From NCBI RefSeq assembly GCF_024198235.1, contig NZ_JAKCFB010000032.1, positions 48,132 through 112,131 of the forward strand: a stretch of DNA of 64,000 bases, read 5' to 3'. Positions 42,004 through 50,439 of the stretch are shown here, piece after piece. The first letter of the stretch is position 1; each line of letters starts with the position of its first letter. The notes below the pieces were generated by a model. That model worked only from the letters and a program-made list of their open reading frames with translations. It was not told the origin of the DNA and did not search any database. Source of the DNA: Myxococcus dinghuensis (GTDB lineage Bacteria; Myxococcota; Myxococcia; Myxococcales; Myxococcaceae). The position numbers and the translations under genes are program-made.

Positions 42004-42951
42004 TCAGAACTGGCCGGCGCGGGCCTGCTCGAACGGCACGCGGTGCTTCAGGTACGTGTCCGACAGCGAGTGGGCGCCCGAGAAGATGGTGTCCTGGGAG
42101 AAGTAGTGCACCTGGGCGCCCTTGCCAGCGTGGCGCAGCAGGTCGCCCGGCGTCCAGCCCTTGCTGCCCAGGCCGAAGATCGTGGGGACCGGGTCGCGGT
42201 TGTTGATGTAGTGCACGTACTGGGGGCCGTCCGGGTACGTGGCGGCGGCGGCGCCGAAGGTCTCCACCTTCAGGCGGCTCATCGTCTTCTCCACGTCGGA
42301 CTTGGACAACCCATCCTCGATGCGCAGCCGGCGCGCCACGTCGTTGAGCGCGCGCGAGGTGATGAGGCCGCCCTGGCTGTGGCCGAAGAGGTGGACGTCG
42401 CGGCCCGCCTTCAGCTCCGAGTAGATGGTGTCCGCCAGCGTGTCCACGGCGGGGTTGGTGCCCTTGTCCAGCTTGTCCTTCACGCACTGGAGCAGGTCGG
42501 AGACGGTGCCCTCGGTGGCGTTGTGGACGCCGATGGCGCGCATGCCCGTCGTGTCCGCGATGCGCTGGAGCTCCGCGGCCTGCTTGTCCTTCTCCGTGCG
42601 GATGCCGTTCGTGTAGATGACGGTGCCCGTCGGGTTCGGGTTGTTGCGCGGCATGACGGCGGGGATGTCGCTCAGCGGCGTGCCGGGCTGGAACGTCTGG
42701 CCGTTGGCGCCCACCAGCTTGCCGTCGTAGACCTTGTCCTTGGAGCCCGCGGGCGCCGTGAAGACGCCGGAGACCGCGGCCTTGGCCTTCGTCGCGCCGG
42801 CGTCGAAGCCGTCCACCACTGCGCCCGGCCGCGCGGCCGTGGGCTGCACCGCGGGCGTCGCGACCGCGTTCGTCTCCGCGGTCCGGGCGACGGTGTTGCG
42901 GGTGCTCGTACCCACCTGGGGAAGGCTGCGGCCGCGCTCGATGGTGCTCAT
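42004..42951 (-). CDS. Lipase-like alpha/beta hydrolase with disordered N-terminus (putative secreted effector)
   Basis: The 315-residue product has a Ser/Thr/Ala-rich disordered N-terminus (residues 1-60) without a Sec signal peptide, then an alpha/beta-hydrolase domain. The nucleophile is S192 (LFGHSQGGLI), with likely Asp253 (INNRDPVP) and His294 (GAHSLSD) completing a lipase-type triad. Lack of a signal but an effector-like N-terminus, followed by two chaperone-like genes, suggests a secreted or injected enzyme acting on lipids of prey or competitors. AGGAG 8 nt upstream supports ATG 42951. The family is not pinned down further. Confidence 0.7.
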   Translation of the reverse strand: MSTIERGRSLPQVGTSTRNTVARTAETNAVATPAVQPTAARPGAVVDGFDAGATKAKAAVSGVFTAPAGSKDKVYDGKLVGANGQTFQPGTPLSDIPAVMPRNNPNPTGTVIYTNGIRTEKDKQAAELQRIADTTGMRAIGVHNATEGTVSDLLQCVKDKLDKGTNPAVDTLADTIYSELKAGRDVHLFGHSQGGLITSRALNDVARRLRIEDGLSKSDVEKTMSRLKVETFGAAAATYPDGPQYVHYINNRDPVPTIFGLGSKGWTPGDLLRHAGKGAQVHYFSQDTIFSGAHSLSDTYLKHRVPFEQARAGQF

Positions 42952-43230
42952 GAAGGGGGCTCCTGCGGACGAAAATCGGGGGAAGAAAAAGTCCTTGCCC
43001 CATTGTCCCAGGAGTCCGTCCGAAGTTGCGCACAAACGCTGTAATTCGCCCCAACCCCTGAAAACCGACGCGCCGTGTCAAGGACTGTCCGAGATGACCT
43101 GCCGCGTCGTACTCCGAGGGGAGAGGGAGAGCGGGGGATTCCACGCGTCGGCGACCTTGGAGGTCGGGTGCGTCAAAGCCGTGTGATTACGAGGGTCGCG
43201 GCTCGACGCGAGCCTGCGTAAGGTGGGGAC

Positions 43231-43863
43231 ATGGTCCAGAAGGGTCAGTTCCTGGAGCGCTCCACGCTGGTGCCGGTGGGCGCGGAGGTGATGGAGGCGA
43301 CGGCGCATCGCGGCAAGCACTCACCTCCGCTGCTCATCATCCCTCCGCGTCCGGACGAGGGCGGGGGCATGGATCACGTGCTGGCCGCGGAGCTGGCCTG
43401 GGCGGCGGCGCACGCGGGCTTCCCGACGCTGCGCTTCAACCACCGGGGCGTCGGCGCCAGCCAGGGGCAACGGGGCAAGGACCTGGCGCTGCTCGAGGAT
43501 GCGGAGGCGGCCCTCCAGGTGCTCCTGGAGAACGCGGGCTCCCCGGCGGTGGCGGTGGCGGCGTTGCATGGCGGCGCCCAGGTGGCGCTCGCCCTCCAGG
43601 CCCGCACGCCCCTGGTGGGCGGTGTGTGTCTGGTGGCGCCCGCGGACATCGACCCCGCAATCCTCGCGCGCGTTCCCTGTCCGCTGCTGGTGGTGCAGGG
43701 GGAGGAGGACGGGCGGCTTCCCCGGGCGGCCGTGGCGGACGCCGTGGCGCGGGCCGGGGGGGACTTCGAGGTCGTGGACGACGCCGGGCCGTCCTTCCAC
43801 CGGAACCTGCCGCACGTGGGGCGGGCCGTGTCCGCCTGGCTCCGTCGGCTCTCCGGCGGATGA
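43231..43863 (+). CDS. Alpha/beta hydrolase-fold protein lacking the nucleophile serine
   Basis: The 210-residue product aligns with COG2945-type hydrolases: LIIPPRPDEGGGMD, LRFNHRGVGASQG and the nucleophile strand VAVAALHGGAQVALAL. In active members this reads GxSxG; here the Ser position is His113 and the first Gly is Ala, so ester hydrolysis by the usual mechanism is unlikely. LLVVQGEEDGRLP (acid) and GPSFHRNLP (His) are still present. It may be a binding protein or use another mechanism. It is divergent from the lipase operon, 279 bp apart. Confidence 0.75.
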   Translation: MVQKGQFLERSTLVPVGAEVMEATAHRGKHSPPLLIIPPRPDEGGGMDHVLAAELAWAAAHAGFPTLRFNHRGVGASQGQRGKDLALLEDAEAALQVLLENAGSPAVAVAALHGGAQVALALQARTPLVGGVCLVAPADIDPAILARVPCPLLVVQGEEDGRLPRAAVADAVARAGGDFEVVDDAGPSFHRNLPHVGRAVSAWLRRLSGG

Positions 43864-44025
43864 CCGATGCCGTTCAACCCACCGGACTTCTTCACGTTTC
43901 TTCAGGCTTCGGGGCTTGCACGGGGGGAGAGTGGGCGTACAGACTGCAAGTGCAGACCCAATCGTTTCGTCGTTCGTTCGTAGGGGTCTTCCGGAAGCGT
44001 GCCTCGTTCCTCAAGGAGTAACCCG

Positions 44026-45831
44026 ATGCGGATGCTGCGATGGACTGTGGGGGGCGCGGCCCTGGCCCTGAGCCTGTCGGTGGTCCCCGGTTGCAGTGAC
44101 GAGACGGGCCCCCGGGAAGCGCCTCCGTCGCGCGCGCCGACCTCCCTCGCGGACCTGTCCGAAGAGGACGTGGTCCCCGGCGCCATCGTCGTCGACTTCA
44201 AGGACGGCACCACCAAGGCCCAGTTCGACGAGTGGGAGCGCGGGTGGGGGGTGGACCTGGAGCTGAACTCGGTGGAGAGCGCCGAGGAGGCCATCACCAT
44301 CGCGGTGGGCGTGGACGACGTGGACGGCGTGCTCGCGCGCATCCGCGAGAACCCGGACGTCGAGTCCGCCGAGCCGCTGATGCAGGTCCACGCCAGCTAC
44401 GTGCCGAATGATCCGGCGTACGCGCAGCAGTGGAACCTGAAGATGATCGACATGCCCAAGGCCTGGGAGCGCAACCGGGGCAAGGGCGTGGTGGTGGCGG
44501 TGCTGGACACCGGCATCGCGTACGAGGACCACGACGACTTCAAGCAGGTGCCGGACCTGAAGGGCGCCCGGTTCGTGAAGGGCTACGACTTCGTCAACGA
44601 CGACGAGCACGCCAACGACGACCACGGCCACGGCACGCACGTGGCGGGCACCATCGCCCAGGCCACCAACAACGGCGAGGGCGTGGCGGGCGTGGCCTTC
44701 GAGGCGACGCTGATGCCGATCAAGGTGCTCAACCACTTCGGCAGCGGCACCACGGCGGACATCGCGGACGCCATCCGCTTCGCGGCGGACCATGGCGCCA
44801 ACGTCATCAACATGTCGCTGGGCGGTGGTGGGTACTCGCAGGTGATGGCCTCCGCCGTGGAGTACGCGCGCAAGAAGGGCGTCACCGTCGTCGCGGCGGC
44901 CGGCAACGGGGGCCGCGCGCACGTGGAGTTCCCCGCGGCCTACCCGGGCGCGGTGGCGGTCTCCGCGGTGGGGCCGGACGGTTCGCTCGCGCCGTACTCG
45001 TCCTATGGCAAGGAGCTGGACATCGCCGCGCCGGGTGGCGACAAGCGCCGGGGCGACGAGGGCGGCATCCTCCAGAACACCATCGACCCGCGGGACCCCT
45101 CGCGCTCCGTCTACGCCTCCTACCAGGGCACGAGCATGGCCACGCCGCACGTGGCCGCCGTCGCCGCGATGCTCTATGCCGCTGGCGCCAAGGGCCCGGA
45201 CGAGGTGGAGAAGGCGCTGTTCGCCGGCGCGCGCAAGGTCGGTGACCAGGCGTGGAGCGAGCAGTACGGCCATGGCCTGCTCAACGCGGAGGCGTCGCTC
45301 GCGGCGCTGGGCGGCAGCTCCGCGCAGTGGCCGCCGCTGTACTGGGCGCTGGGCCTCCTGGCGTTCGTGCTCCTGACGCTGCGCGGGAAGGAGCGCCCGG
45401 GCTACCTCAACGCGCTGTTGAGCCCCTCGTTCTTCGTCCCGCTGCTGCTGTCCACCGTCGGGTTCTACTTCGTGCGCACGTGGTTCGTGGGCACGTCCGG
45501 AGTGGCCGGCGACGTGGTGGACATGGCCTCGCTGCCGATCCCGGACTGGGAGCGCATCATCTTCGGGCGTGGCAAGACGGTGAACCCGCTCTTCTACAGC
45601 GCGCTCATCCCCGTCATCCTGTCGCTGCCCGCCATCCCCTGGAAGGGGATGCGCTCGGCGGTGGGCGGCCTGGCGTTGGGCTTCGCGGGCTTCCTGGCGT
45701 ATTCGGCCTGGGCCGGCGCGCCCGCGCTGGCGTGGCTGCCCCTGGCCATCCTGGCCAAGCCGTGGCTGGGCTTCAACACCGTCATCTGCCTCGTCGTGGC
45801 GCGCGCCATGCTCAAGCAGGAGACGCCATGA
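44026..45831 (+). CDS. S8 subtilisin-like protease with C-terminal membrane domain
   Basis: The 601-residue product has a signal/lipoprotein-like start (ALALSLSVVPGC), an I9-type inhibitor propeptide (about 48-125), and a peptidase S8 domain with D161 (AVLDTGIA), H202 (HGTHVAG), N294 (AAAGNGG) and S370 (QGTSMATPHVA). Residues 425-600 hold about five membrane segments (LYWALGLLAFVLLTL, FFVPLLLSTVGFYFV and others). A protease tethered by a polytopic C-terminus is unusual. It has AAGGAG before the ATG and overlaps the next 71-residue gene by 4 nt. Confidence 0.88.
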   Translation: MRMLRWTVGGAALALSLSVVPGCSDETGPREAPPSRAPTSLADLSEEDVVPGAIVVDFKDGTTKAQFDEWERGWGVDLELNSVESAEEAITIAVGVDDVDGVLARIRENPDVESAEPLMQVHASYVPNDPAYAQQWNLKMIDMPKAWERNRGKGVVVAVLDTGIAYEDHDDFKQVPDLKGARFVKGYDFVNDDEHANDDHGHGTHVAGTIAQATNNGEGVAGVAFEATLMPIKVLNHFGSGTTADIADAIRFAADHGANVINMSLGGGGYSQVMASAVEYARKKGVTVVAAAGNGGRAHVEFPAAYPGAVAVSAVGPDGSLAPYSSYGKELDIAAPGGDKRRGDEGGILQNTIDPRDPSRSVYASYQGTSMATPHVAAVAAMLYAAGAKGPDEVEKALFAGARKVGDQAWSEQYGHGLLNAEASLAALGGSSAQWPPLYWALGLLAFVLLTLRGKERPGYLNALLSPSFFVPLLLSTVGFYFVRTWFVGTSGVAGDVVDMASLPIPDWERIIFGRGKTVNPLFYSALIPVILSLPAIPWKGMRSAVGGLALGFAGFLAYSAWAGAPALAWLPLAILAKPWLGFNTVICLVVARAMLKQETP

Positions 45832-46043
45832 AGCTGTCCGGGCGCGTGAGCTTCCGCGACGTCGAGACGGGCGTCTGGGTGCTGGAGGGAGACGACGGCA
45901 CCACGTACCAGCTCGCGGGCGGGGACCGCAAAATCAAGAAGGACGGCCAGCGCATCGAGGCCGAGGGCCGCGTGGACCGGGACCAGCTCACCAGCGCGAT
46001 GGTGGGCCCGGTGTTCCACGTCAGCTCGTACCGCTTCGTCTGA
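45828..46043 (+). CDS. 71-residue partner of the subtilase, small beta-barrel-like
   Basis: The 71-residue soluble protein is beta-rich (KLSGRVSFRDVETGVWVLEG, YQLAGGDRKI and QRIEAEGRVDRDQL), resembling a small OB or SH3-like fold. No motif gives a function. Its ATG overlaps the subtilase stop (ATGA), so expression is coupled and it may bind or regulate the protease's cytoplasmic side. It converges with the CPBP gene 21 nt later. Confidence 0.7.
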   Translation: MKLSGRVSFRDVETGVWVLEGDDGTTYQLAGGDRKIKKDGQRIEAEGRVDRDQLTSAMVGPVFHVSSYRFV

Positions 46044-46064
46044 GGCGACGCGGGCGCGCCTCGC

Positions 46065-47264
46065 TCAGGGCGGGGCGCGCGTGCCGCCGGCCTTCAGGTG
46101 GTCCCGCGCCTGCCGGAGGCGCTCCTCCTGGTACGTCTCCATGGACGCCTGTCCCCGGCGCGCGGAGGCCCTCAGCTCATCGAGCGCCTTGCGCTCCGCC
46201 TGGAGCGCGGAGGGCGCGTCGTCCTTGAGGGCGGGCAGGGGATTGAAGGTGTCGAAGAGGTTCAGGGCGATGCCGCGCCGATCCACGGCGACCAGCAGCC
46301 CCAGCGACACCGTCGCCGTCACCACCCAGGGCAGCAGCAACGTCGCCACCGAGGGCACGCGTCCGGTCTCCCGCGCCTCCTCGTCGCTGGCCCGGCCCGG
46401 GGTCGAGTCCAGGACCCGCGAGTGTCGGGCGTAGGCGAAGAGGCCGAGCATCGCCACGCAGCCCACCACCGACAGCCCGAGGACGAAGAGGGGGTTGGTG
46501 TCCGCGTCCGCGTCTCCCGCCTCGGTGCCCATGGCCTTGGCCGCGAGGAACAGCACGGACGACACGAGGTTGTTGGCCGCGTGCGCCGCGATGCCCGGCC
46601 ACACGGAGCCGGTGCGCAGGTAGAGCCAGCCGAAGAGCAGCCCCAGCTCCACGCGCGCGGTGAAGCCCACCGGGTCCAGGTGGAAGGCGCTGAAGACCAC
46701 GGCCGAGAACACCAGGGCGCGCATCGGGGAGTGGGGCGCGGGGGGCGTGAGACCCCGTTGGAAGATGCCCCGGAAGAACAGCTCCTCGCAGATGGGGGCC
46801 GCCACCGTCACGCCCGCGAGGATGATGCCCAGCTCCAGCGGCGTCTGACGCTCGAAGAGGCGCGCGCCGTCGAACATCTCCCGCAGCGACTCGGGCGCGA
46901 GGCGCTGGGCCACGAACTGGATGGGCACCACCAACGCGATGAAGTTGGCCACGCCCAGGAAGAACCCGAGCGCGGTGGCCTCCGCGGGCACCGGCTTGAG
47001 GCCCATGTAGAGCGCCGGCTTCCACCGCCCGATGCGCGGCAACAGCCAGGCCAGGGCCAGGAAGATGAACAGCTCGGTGAACCAGATGCCGAACGCCGCG
47101 TTGAGCAACTGGACCGACCCGCCCACCACCAGGAAGAGCGCCAGCGCGAGCGCGCCGCCTCCCAGCGCCATGGCCCGGGGGCTCATCGGCTCGGGGCCGG
47201 GAGGTGGCTCGGAGGGGCCTGGCGGCTCCGAAGGAGGAGGGCCGCTGGCGGAGGAATCTTCCAC
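46065..47264 (-). CDS. CPBP-family intramembrane metalloprotease
   Basis: The 399-residue polytopic protein has the CPBP (Abi) motifs: EELFFRGIF (EExxxR), FSAFHLDP (FxxxH) and HAANN (HxxxN). The N-terminus is Pro/Glu-rich and disordered (residues 1-30), and a helical, charged tail carries DELRASARRGQASMETYQEE. Members cleave substrates within or near the membrane, as in CAAX processing, bacteriocin self-immunity or regulation. The extension beyond the usual 220-250 residues is unexplained. It is divergent from the barrel operon. Confidence 0.85.
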   Translation of the reverse strand: MEDSSASGPPPSEPPGPSEPPPGPEPMSPRAMALGGGALALALFLVVGGSVQLLNAAFGIWFTELFIFLALAWLLPRIGRWKPALYMGLKPVPAEATALGFFLGVANFIALVVPIQFVAQRLAPESLREMFDGARLFERQTPLELGIILAGVTVAAPICEELFFRGIFQRGLTPPAPHSPMRALVFSAVVFSAFHLDPVGFTARVELGLLFGWLYLRTGSVWPGIAAHAANNLVSSVLFLAAKAMGTEAGDADADTNPLFVLGLSVVGCVAMLGLFAYARHSRVLDSTPGRASDEEARETGRVPSVATLLLPWVVTATVSLGLLVAVDRRGIALNLFDTFNPLPALKDDAPSALQAERKALDELRASARRGQASMETYQEERLRQARDHLKAGGTRAPP

Positions 47265-47314
47265 TTTGTCGTCTCCTTGACGCGAAATCCTGAACTACCC
47301 GGACTGTTGGTACC

Positions 47315-47320
47315 TATAAT
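47315..47320 (+). promoter_or_regulatory. Consensus -10 element before the barrel operon
   Basis: TATAAT at 47315-47320 is a perfect -10 hexamer. A matching -35 is weak (TGAACT at 47291-47296). Transcription from about 47327 would favour the GTG at 47357 as start codon over the TTG at 47330. Confidence 0.55.
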
Positions 47321-47356
47321 GTCCACACCTTGACGTCCTTCATCCTGGCTCGAGCT

Positions 47357-48775
47357 GTGCGGCGGACGTGGTGGAAGACCTTCCGACCCCTGGGGGCACT
47401 CTGTGTCTTGGGGACCAGTCTGGGAGGTGCAGCGTCCCATGCATCCGCGTTCCAGATAGAGGCGCGCACCGAGGCGCAGGCGTACCAGATTCGTGCATGG
47501 CGTGGCAGCACGCCGGACGATCCGGTGCTGTTGCCTCGGCGGCGCATCGTCCAATACCTGGGGCTGAACGCCTTCGAGCTCGCCACGGGGCAGGACCTGG
47601 GCTTCGAGTCCAACATGCGCATCTGGGCGGACTTCGGTCTGCCGAAGGGTGACGCCGCGCGCGTGGACGGGCTCAAGTCCGAGGACGCGGAGCTCCTGCA
47701 CGCCTTCGTGCGCTACGCGAACGGCGGCTTCGAGGGGCGGCTGGGCCGCCAGCTCTACACCGACGTCGGTGACACCCTCGCCTTCGACGGGGCTCGCGTG
47801 CGCTACGTGAGCCGCCTGGGCCTGGGCGCCGAGCTGTACGGCGGCCTGTGGGTGAAGGGCGCGGGCTTCCTCGGCTCGTCGGTGTATCAGCCGGACGGGA
47901 CGCGGGAGAGCGACTCGCGCAGGCTCGACGCGGGTGTCGTCGGCGCGGATCCGTCGCTCGACGCGATGGAGCCGCTGGTGGGCGCCAAGCTCCTCCTCGA
48001 GAACGTGAAGGGCTTCAACGCGTCCGCCGGCTACCGCAAGGCGCTGTCGGACGGGAAGACGGACATCGAGCGCGCCACGGTGGAGGCGCGCTACGGGCAG
48101 GGGCTGGGCCTGAACGTGCTGGCCGGCCTGGACTACGACCTGCTGCTGGGCAAGCCCGCGCAGGCGCGTGCCCAGGTGCGGTGGGACGCGACGCGTGTCG
48201 CGGTGTCGGTGGAGGCCATGCGGCTGTCGCCGGTCCTGTCCGCGGACTCCATCTGGTACTACTTCGCGTGGGCGCCTCGCGACGAGGCGCGGCTGCGCGT
48301 GGACGTGTTCCCGGTGGGGCTCATGCGCTTCTACGTGCAGGGCCAGGGGAGCAAGTACAACGAGGACGTCAACCCAGACATGGGTATCGCCGCGCAGGTG
48401 GACGCGGAGGGCGCGCCCAAGTCGACCAACGTGGGAGGCTCGGCGGGTGGCGCGTACCGAGCCGGGGCCTTCCGCTCCTCGCTCGACGTGACGTACCAGA
48501 CGGGCTACGGCGGCGACCAGCTCTGGGCGGACCTGTCGGGGGGCTACACCTTCGACCGCGCGCTGCTCACGCTGGACGCGCGTGTGTCGTTCGCGCGTGT
48601 GTCCGACAGCTTCAACCCGCGGCTGACGGGCAACTTCTACGGCGCGCAGGTGTGGGCCAGCCGCGCGCTGACCCGGGCGGCGCGGCTGTCGCTCGTGGTG
48701 GAACAGAACATCAACCCCTTCACCGACTCGGACACGAAGGGCTTCCTGCTCTTCGACCTGAAGGCGAGCCTGTAG
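47357..48775 (+). CDS. Outer-membrane beta-barrel porin of a putative electron conduit
   Basis: The product (472 residues from GTG 47357; TTG 47330 would add nine) has a signal peptide (FRPLGALCVLGTSLGGAASHASA, cut before FQIEA). The mature protein alternates short amphipathic strands with charged turns (GRLGRQLYTDVGD, RVRYVSRLGLGAEL, ASAGYRKALSDGKTD) and ends FLLFDLKASL, a barrel-like C-terminus. It has no MtrB CXXC motif, so resemblance to MtrB/PioB is architectural. It is followed with no gap by the 13-haem cytochrome. A porin holding a multihaem cytochrome would carry electrons across the outer membrane. Confidence 0.65.
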   Translation: MRRTWWKTFRPLGALCVLGTSLGGAASHASAFQIEARTEAQAYQIRAWRGSTPDDPVLLPRRRIVQYLGLNAFELATGQDLGFESNMRIWADFGLPKGDAARVDGLKSEDAELLHAFVRYANGGFEGRLGRQLYTDVGDTLAFDGARVRYVSRLGLGAELYGGLWVKGAGFLGSSVYQPDGTRESDSRRLDAGVVGADPSLDAMEPLVGAKLLLENVKGFNASAGYRKALSDGKTDIERATVEARYGQGLGLNVLAGLDYDLLLGKPAQARAQVRWDATRVAVSVEAMRLSPVLSADSIWYYFAWAPRDEARLRVDVFPVGLMRFYVQGQGSKYNEDVNPDMGIAAQVDAEGAPKSTNVGGSAGGAYRAGAFRSSLDVTYQTGYGGDQLWADLSGGYTFDRALLTLDARVSFARVSDSFNPRLTGNFYGAQVWASRALTRAARLSLVVEQNINPFTDSDTKGFLLFDLKASL

Positions 48776-49960
48776 ATGCTTCCCCGCCAGAACCGTCACG
48801 CGCTGCTCACCCTGGCGGCAGTCGCCCTCGTCGCGGGCGCCGGTGTCGCCTGGGCCGCCACGGCCCGGGAGCGCAGCCTCGCCGTGTACCCGGCGCAGCA
48901 CGTCCCGCTGCGCTTCGACCACGCCCAGCACCTGGAGGCGGGCGCGGACTGCGCGTCGTGCCACGATGCGGCCCGCAAGAGCCAGTCGGTCAAGGACCTC
49001 AACCTCCCCGGCCACGAGGAGTGCGAGACCTGTCACGACATCGAGGCGGGGCGGAAGGGCAAGCCCACGGATCCTCCGTCCGCCTGCAACACCTGCCACC
49101 CGGGCTTCGACCCCACGGTGCGCAAGGAGCCGGCGAAGCTGAACATGCCCGCCGCCAACCTGAAGTTCAGCCACCAGCAGCACGTGGACAAGAAGGTGGA
49201 GTGCTCGGTGTGCCACGGCGAGATGACCGACGTGAAGCTCGCCACGCGCAACCAGCTCCCGAAGATGGCCACGTGCTTCAAGTGTCACGACGGCACCGTG
49301 GCCTCCAACACCTGCGCGACGTGCCACCCGACGGAGCCCTCTGGCCGTATCCGCATCGCCTTCGACTCCGGCCTGCTGCGTCCCATGCAGGGCAACCCGC
49401 TGGGCATGGACCACGGGCCGCGCTTCGAGTTCAACCACGCCACCCGCGCCAAGTCGGACCGGATGACGTGCCTGCAGTGCCACAGCGAGAGCTACTGCCA
49501 GACGTGCCATGACGGCATGCAGAAGCCGCTGTCCATCCACCCCAACGACTACATCACGCTGCACCCGGTGCAGGCCCGCGCGGGCACTCCCCGCTGCGAG
49601 AGCTGCCACCGCGCCCAGTCGTTCTGCGCCGCCTGCCACGAGCGCGTGGGCGTGGGCATGGACGCGGACCGCACGCTGCGCGCCCGCAACCAGAAGGTGC
49701 ACCCGGACTACGCGGCCTGGGTGGAGATCCTCGGCCCGCAGCACCACGGCATCGCGGCGTCGCGCGACCTGGGAAGCTGCATCTCCTGCCACCGCGAGGA
49801 GTCGTGCATGTCGTGCCACTCGGAGCTGTCGTCGCGGCGGCAGATCAACCCGCACCCCGCGGGCTTCGCCCAGTCCTGCAAGAAGCTGGCGTCGGCGAAC
49901 GACCGGGCCTGCCTCAAGTGCCACTCGTCGGACAGCCTGGCGGCGAAGGGGTGCAAGTGA
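48776..49960 (+). CDS. Periplasmic 13-haem c-type cytochrome
   Basis: The 394-residue product has a signal peptide (LLTLAAVALVAGAGVAWAATA) and 13 CXXCH haem motifs: CASCH, CETCH, CNTCH, CSVCH, CFKCH, CATCH, CLQCH, CQTCH, CESCH, CAACH, CISCH, CMSCH and CLKCH. The spacing suits a cytochrome c3/c7-like multihaem chain. Histidines in SHQQHVD and FNHATRAK are likely distal ligands. It overlaps the next gene by one base (TGATG) and abuts the barrel gene. It may act as the wire of a porin-cytochrome complex. The ccm operon in this window would be needed to attach its haems. Confidence 0.88.
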   Translation: MLPRQNRHALLTLAAVALVAGAGVAWAATARERSLAVYPAQHVPLRFDHAQHLEAGADCASCHDAARKSQSVKDLNLPGHEECETCHDIEAGRKGKPTDPPSACNTCHPGFDPTVRKEPAKLNMPAANLKFSHQQHVDKKVECSVCHGEMTDVKLATRNQLPKMATCFKCHDGTVASNTCATCHPTEPSGRIRIAFDSGLLRPMQGNPLGMDHGPRFEFNHATRAKSDRMTCLQCHSESYCQTCHDGMQKPLSIHPNDYITLHPVQARAGTPRCESCHRAQSFCAACHERVGVGMDADRTLRARNQKVHPDYAAWVEILGPQHHGIAASRDLGSCISCHREESCMSCHSELSSRRQINPHPAGFAQSCKKLASANDRACLKCHSSDSLAAKGCK

Positions 49961-50430
49961 TGCGCGCTTCACGAGGCCGCCGCGCCCTCCCGCGCGCCCT
50001 GGGGCTGGCCCTGGTGGTGTCCACGTTCTCGGGGTGCCTGGAGCCCGGAGACGCGCTCTACCCGGCGCGGGATACGGATCCACCGGACGTGGTGTCCACG
50101 GATCCGGGGGCGAACGGCACGCTGTCCGTCACCGGGACGTTGCGCATCACCTTCTCGGAGGCGATGGACGTGCGCACGCTGCGCGCCGGCATCGCCGTGT
50201 TCTCCGGGCGGGACGAGGTGCCGCTGACCATCACCGCGCCCCCGGTGCCGGAGGTGGACGAGCACGTGGAGCGCGGCGACGTGCCGTACACGGTGGAGGC
50301 GGTGCCGGCCGAGGGCAGCGCGTTCCTGCCCAACAGCCAGTACACGCTGGTGCTGCGCGACGCGCTCACGGACTACGAGGGCAACCCCCTGGCCGCCGAG
50401 GTGCGCGTCGTCTTCCGCACGGCGCAGTGA
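49960..50430 (+). CDS. Lipoprotein with Ig-like (Big_5/SbsA) domain
   Basis: The 156-residue product has a lipobox (STFSGC, cysteine at 26) and a bacterial Ig-like domain of the Big_5 type: PPDVVSTDPGANGTLSVTGT, RITFSEAMD and a final strand VRVVFRT. Such domains mediate surface contacts. It overlaps the cytochrome stop by one base, so it belongs to the same operon as the barrel and cytochrome, perhaps shielding or tethering the conduit. It is convergent with the DUF6265 gene (9-nt gap). Confidence 0.75.
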   Translation: MRASRGRRALPRALGLALVVSTFSGCLEPGDALYPARDTDPPDVVSTDPGANGTLSVTGTLRITFSEAMDVRTLRAGIAVFSGRDEVPLTITAPPVPEVDEHVERGDVPYTVEAVPAEGSAFLPNSQYTLVLRDALTDYEGNPLAAEVRVVFRTAQ

Positions 50431-50439
50431 GCCGCGGGG

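Noticed and set aside
43140..43230. Short inverted repeats (CGACCT/AGGTCG and GGCTCG/CGAGCC) upstream of the 43231 gene as operators
   Set aside because: Six-base arms are expected by chance in GC-rich DNA and neither is repeated.
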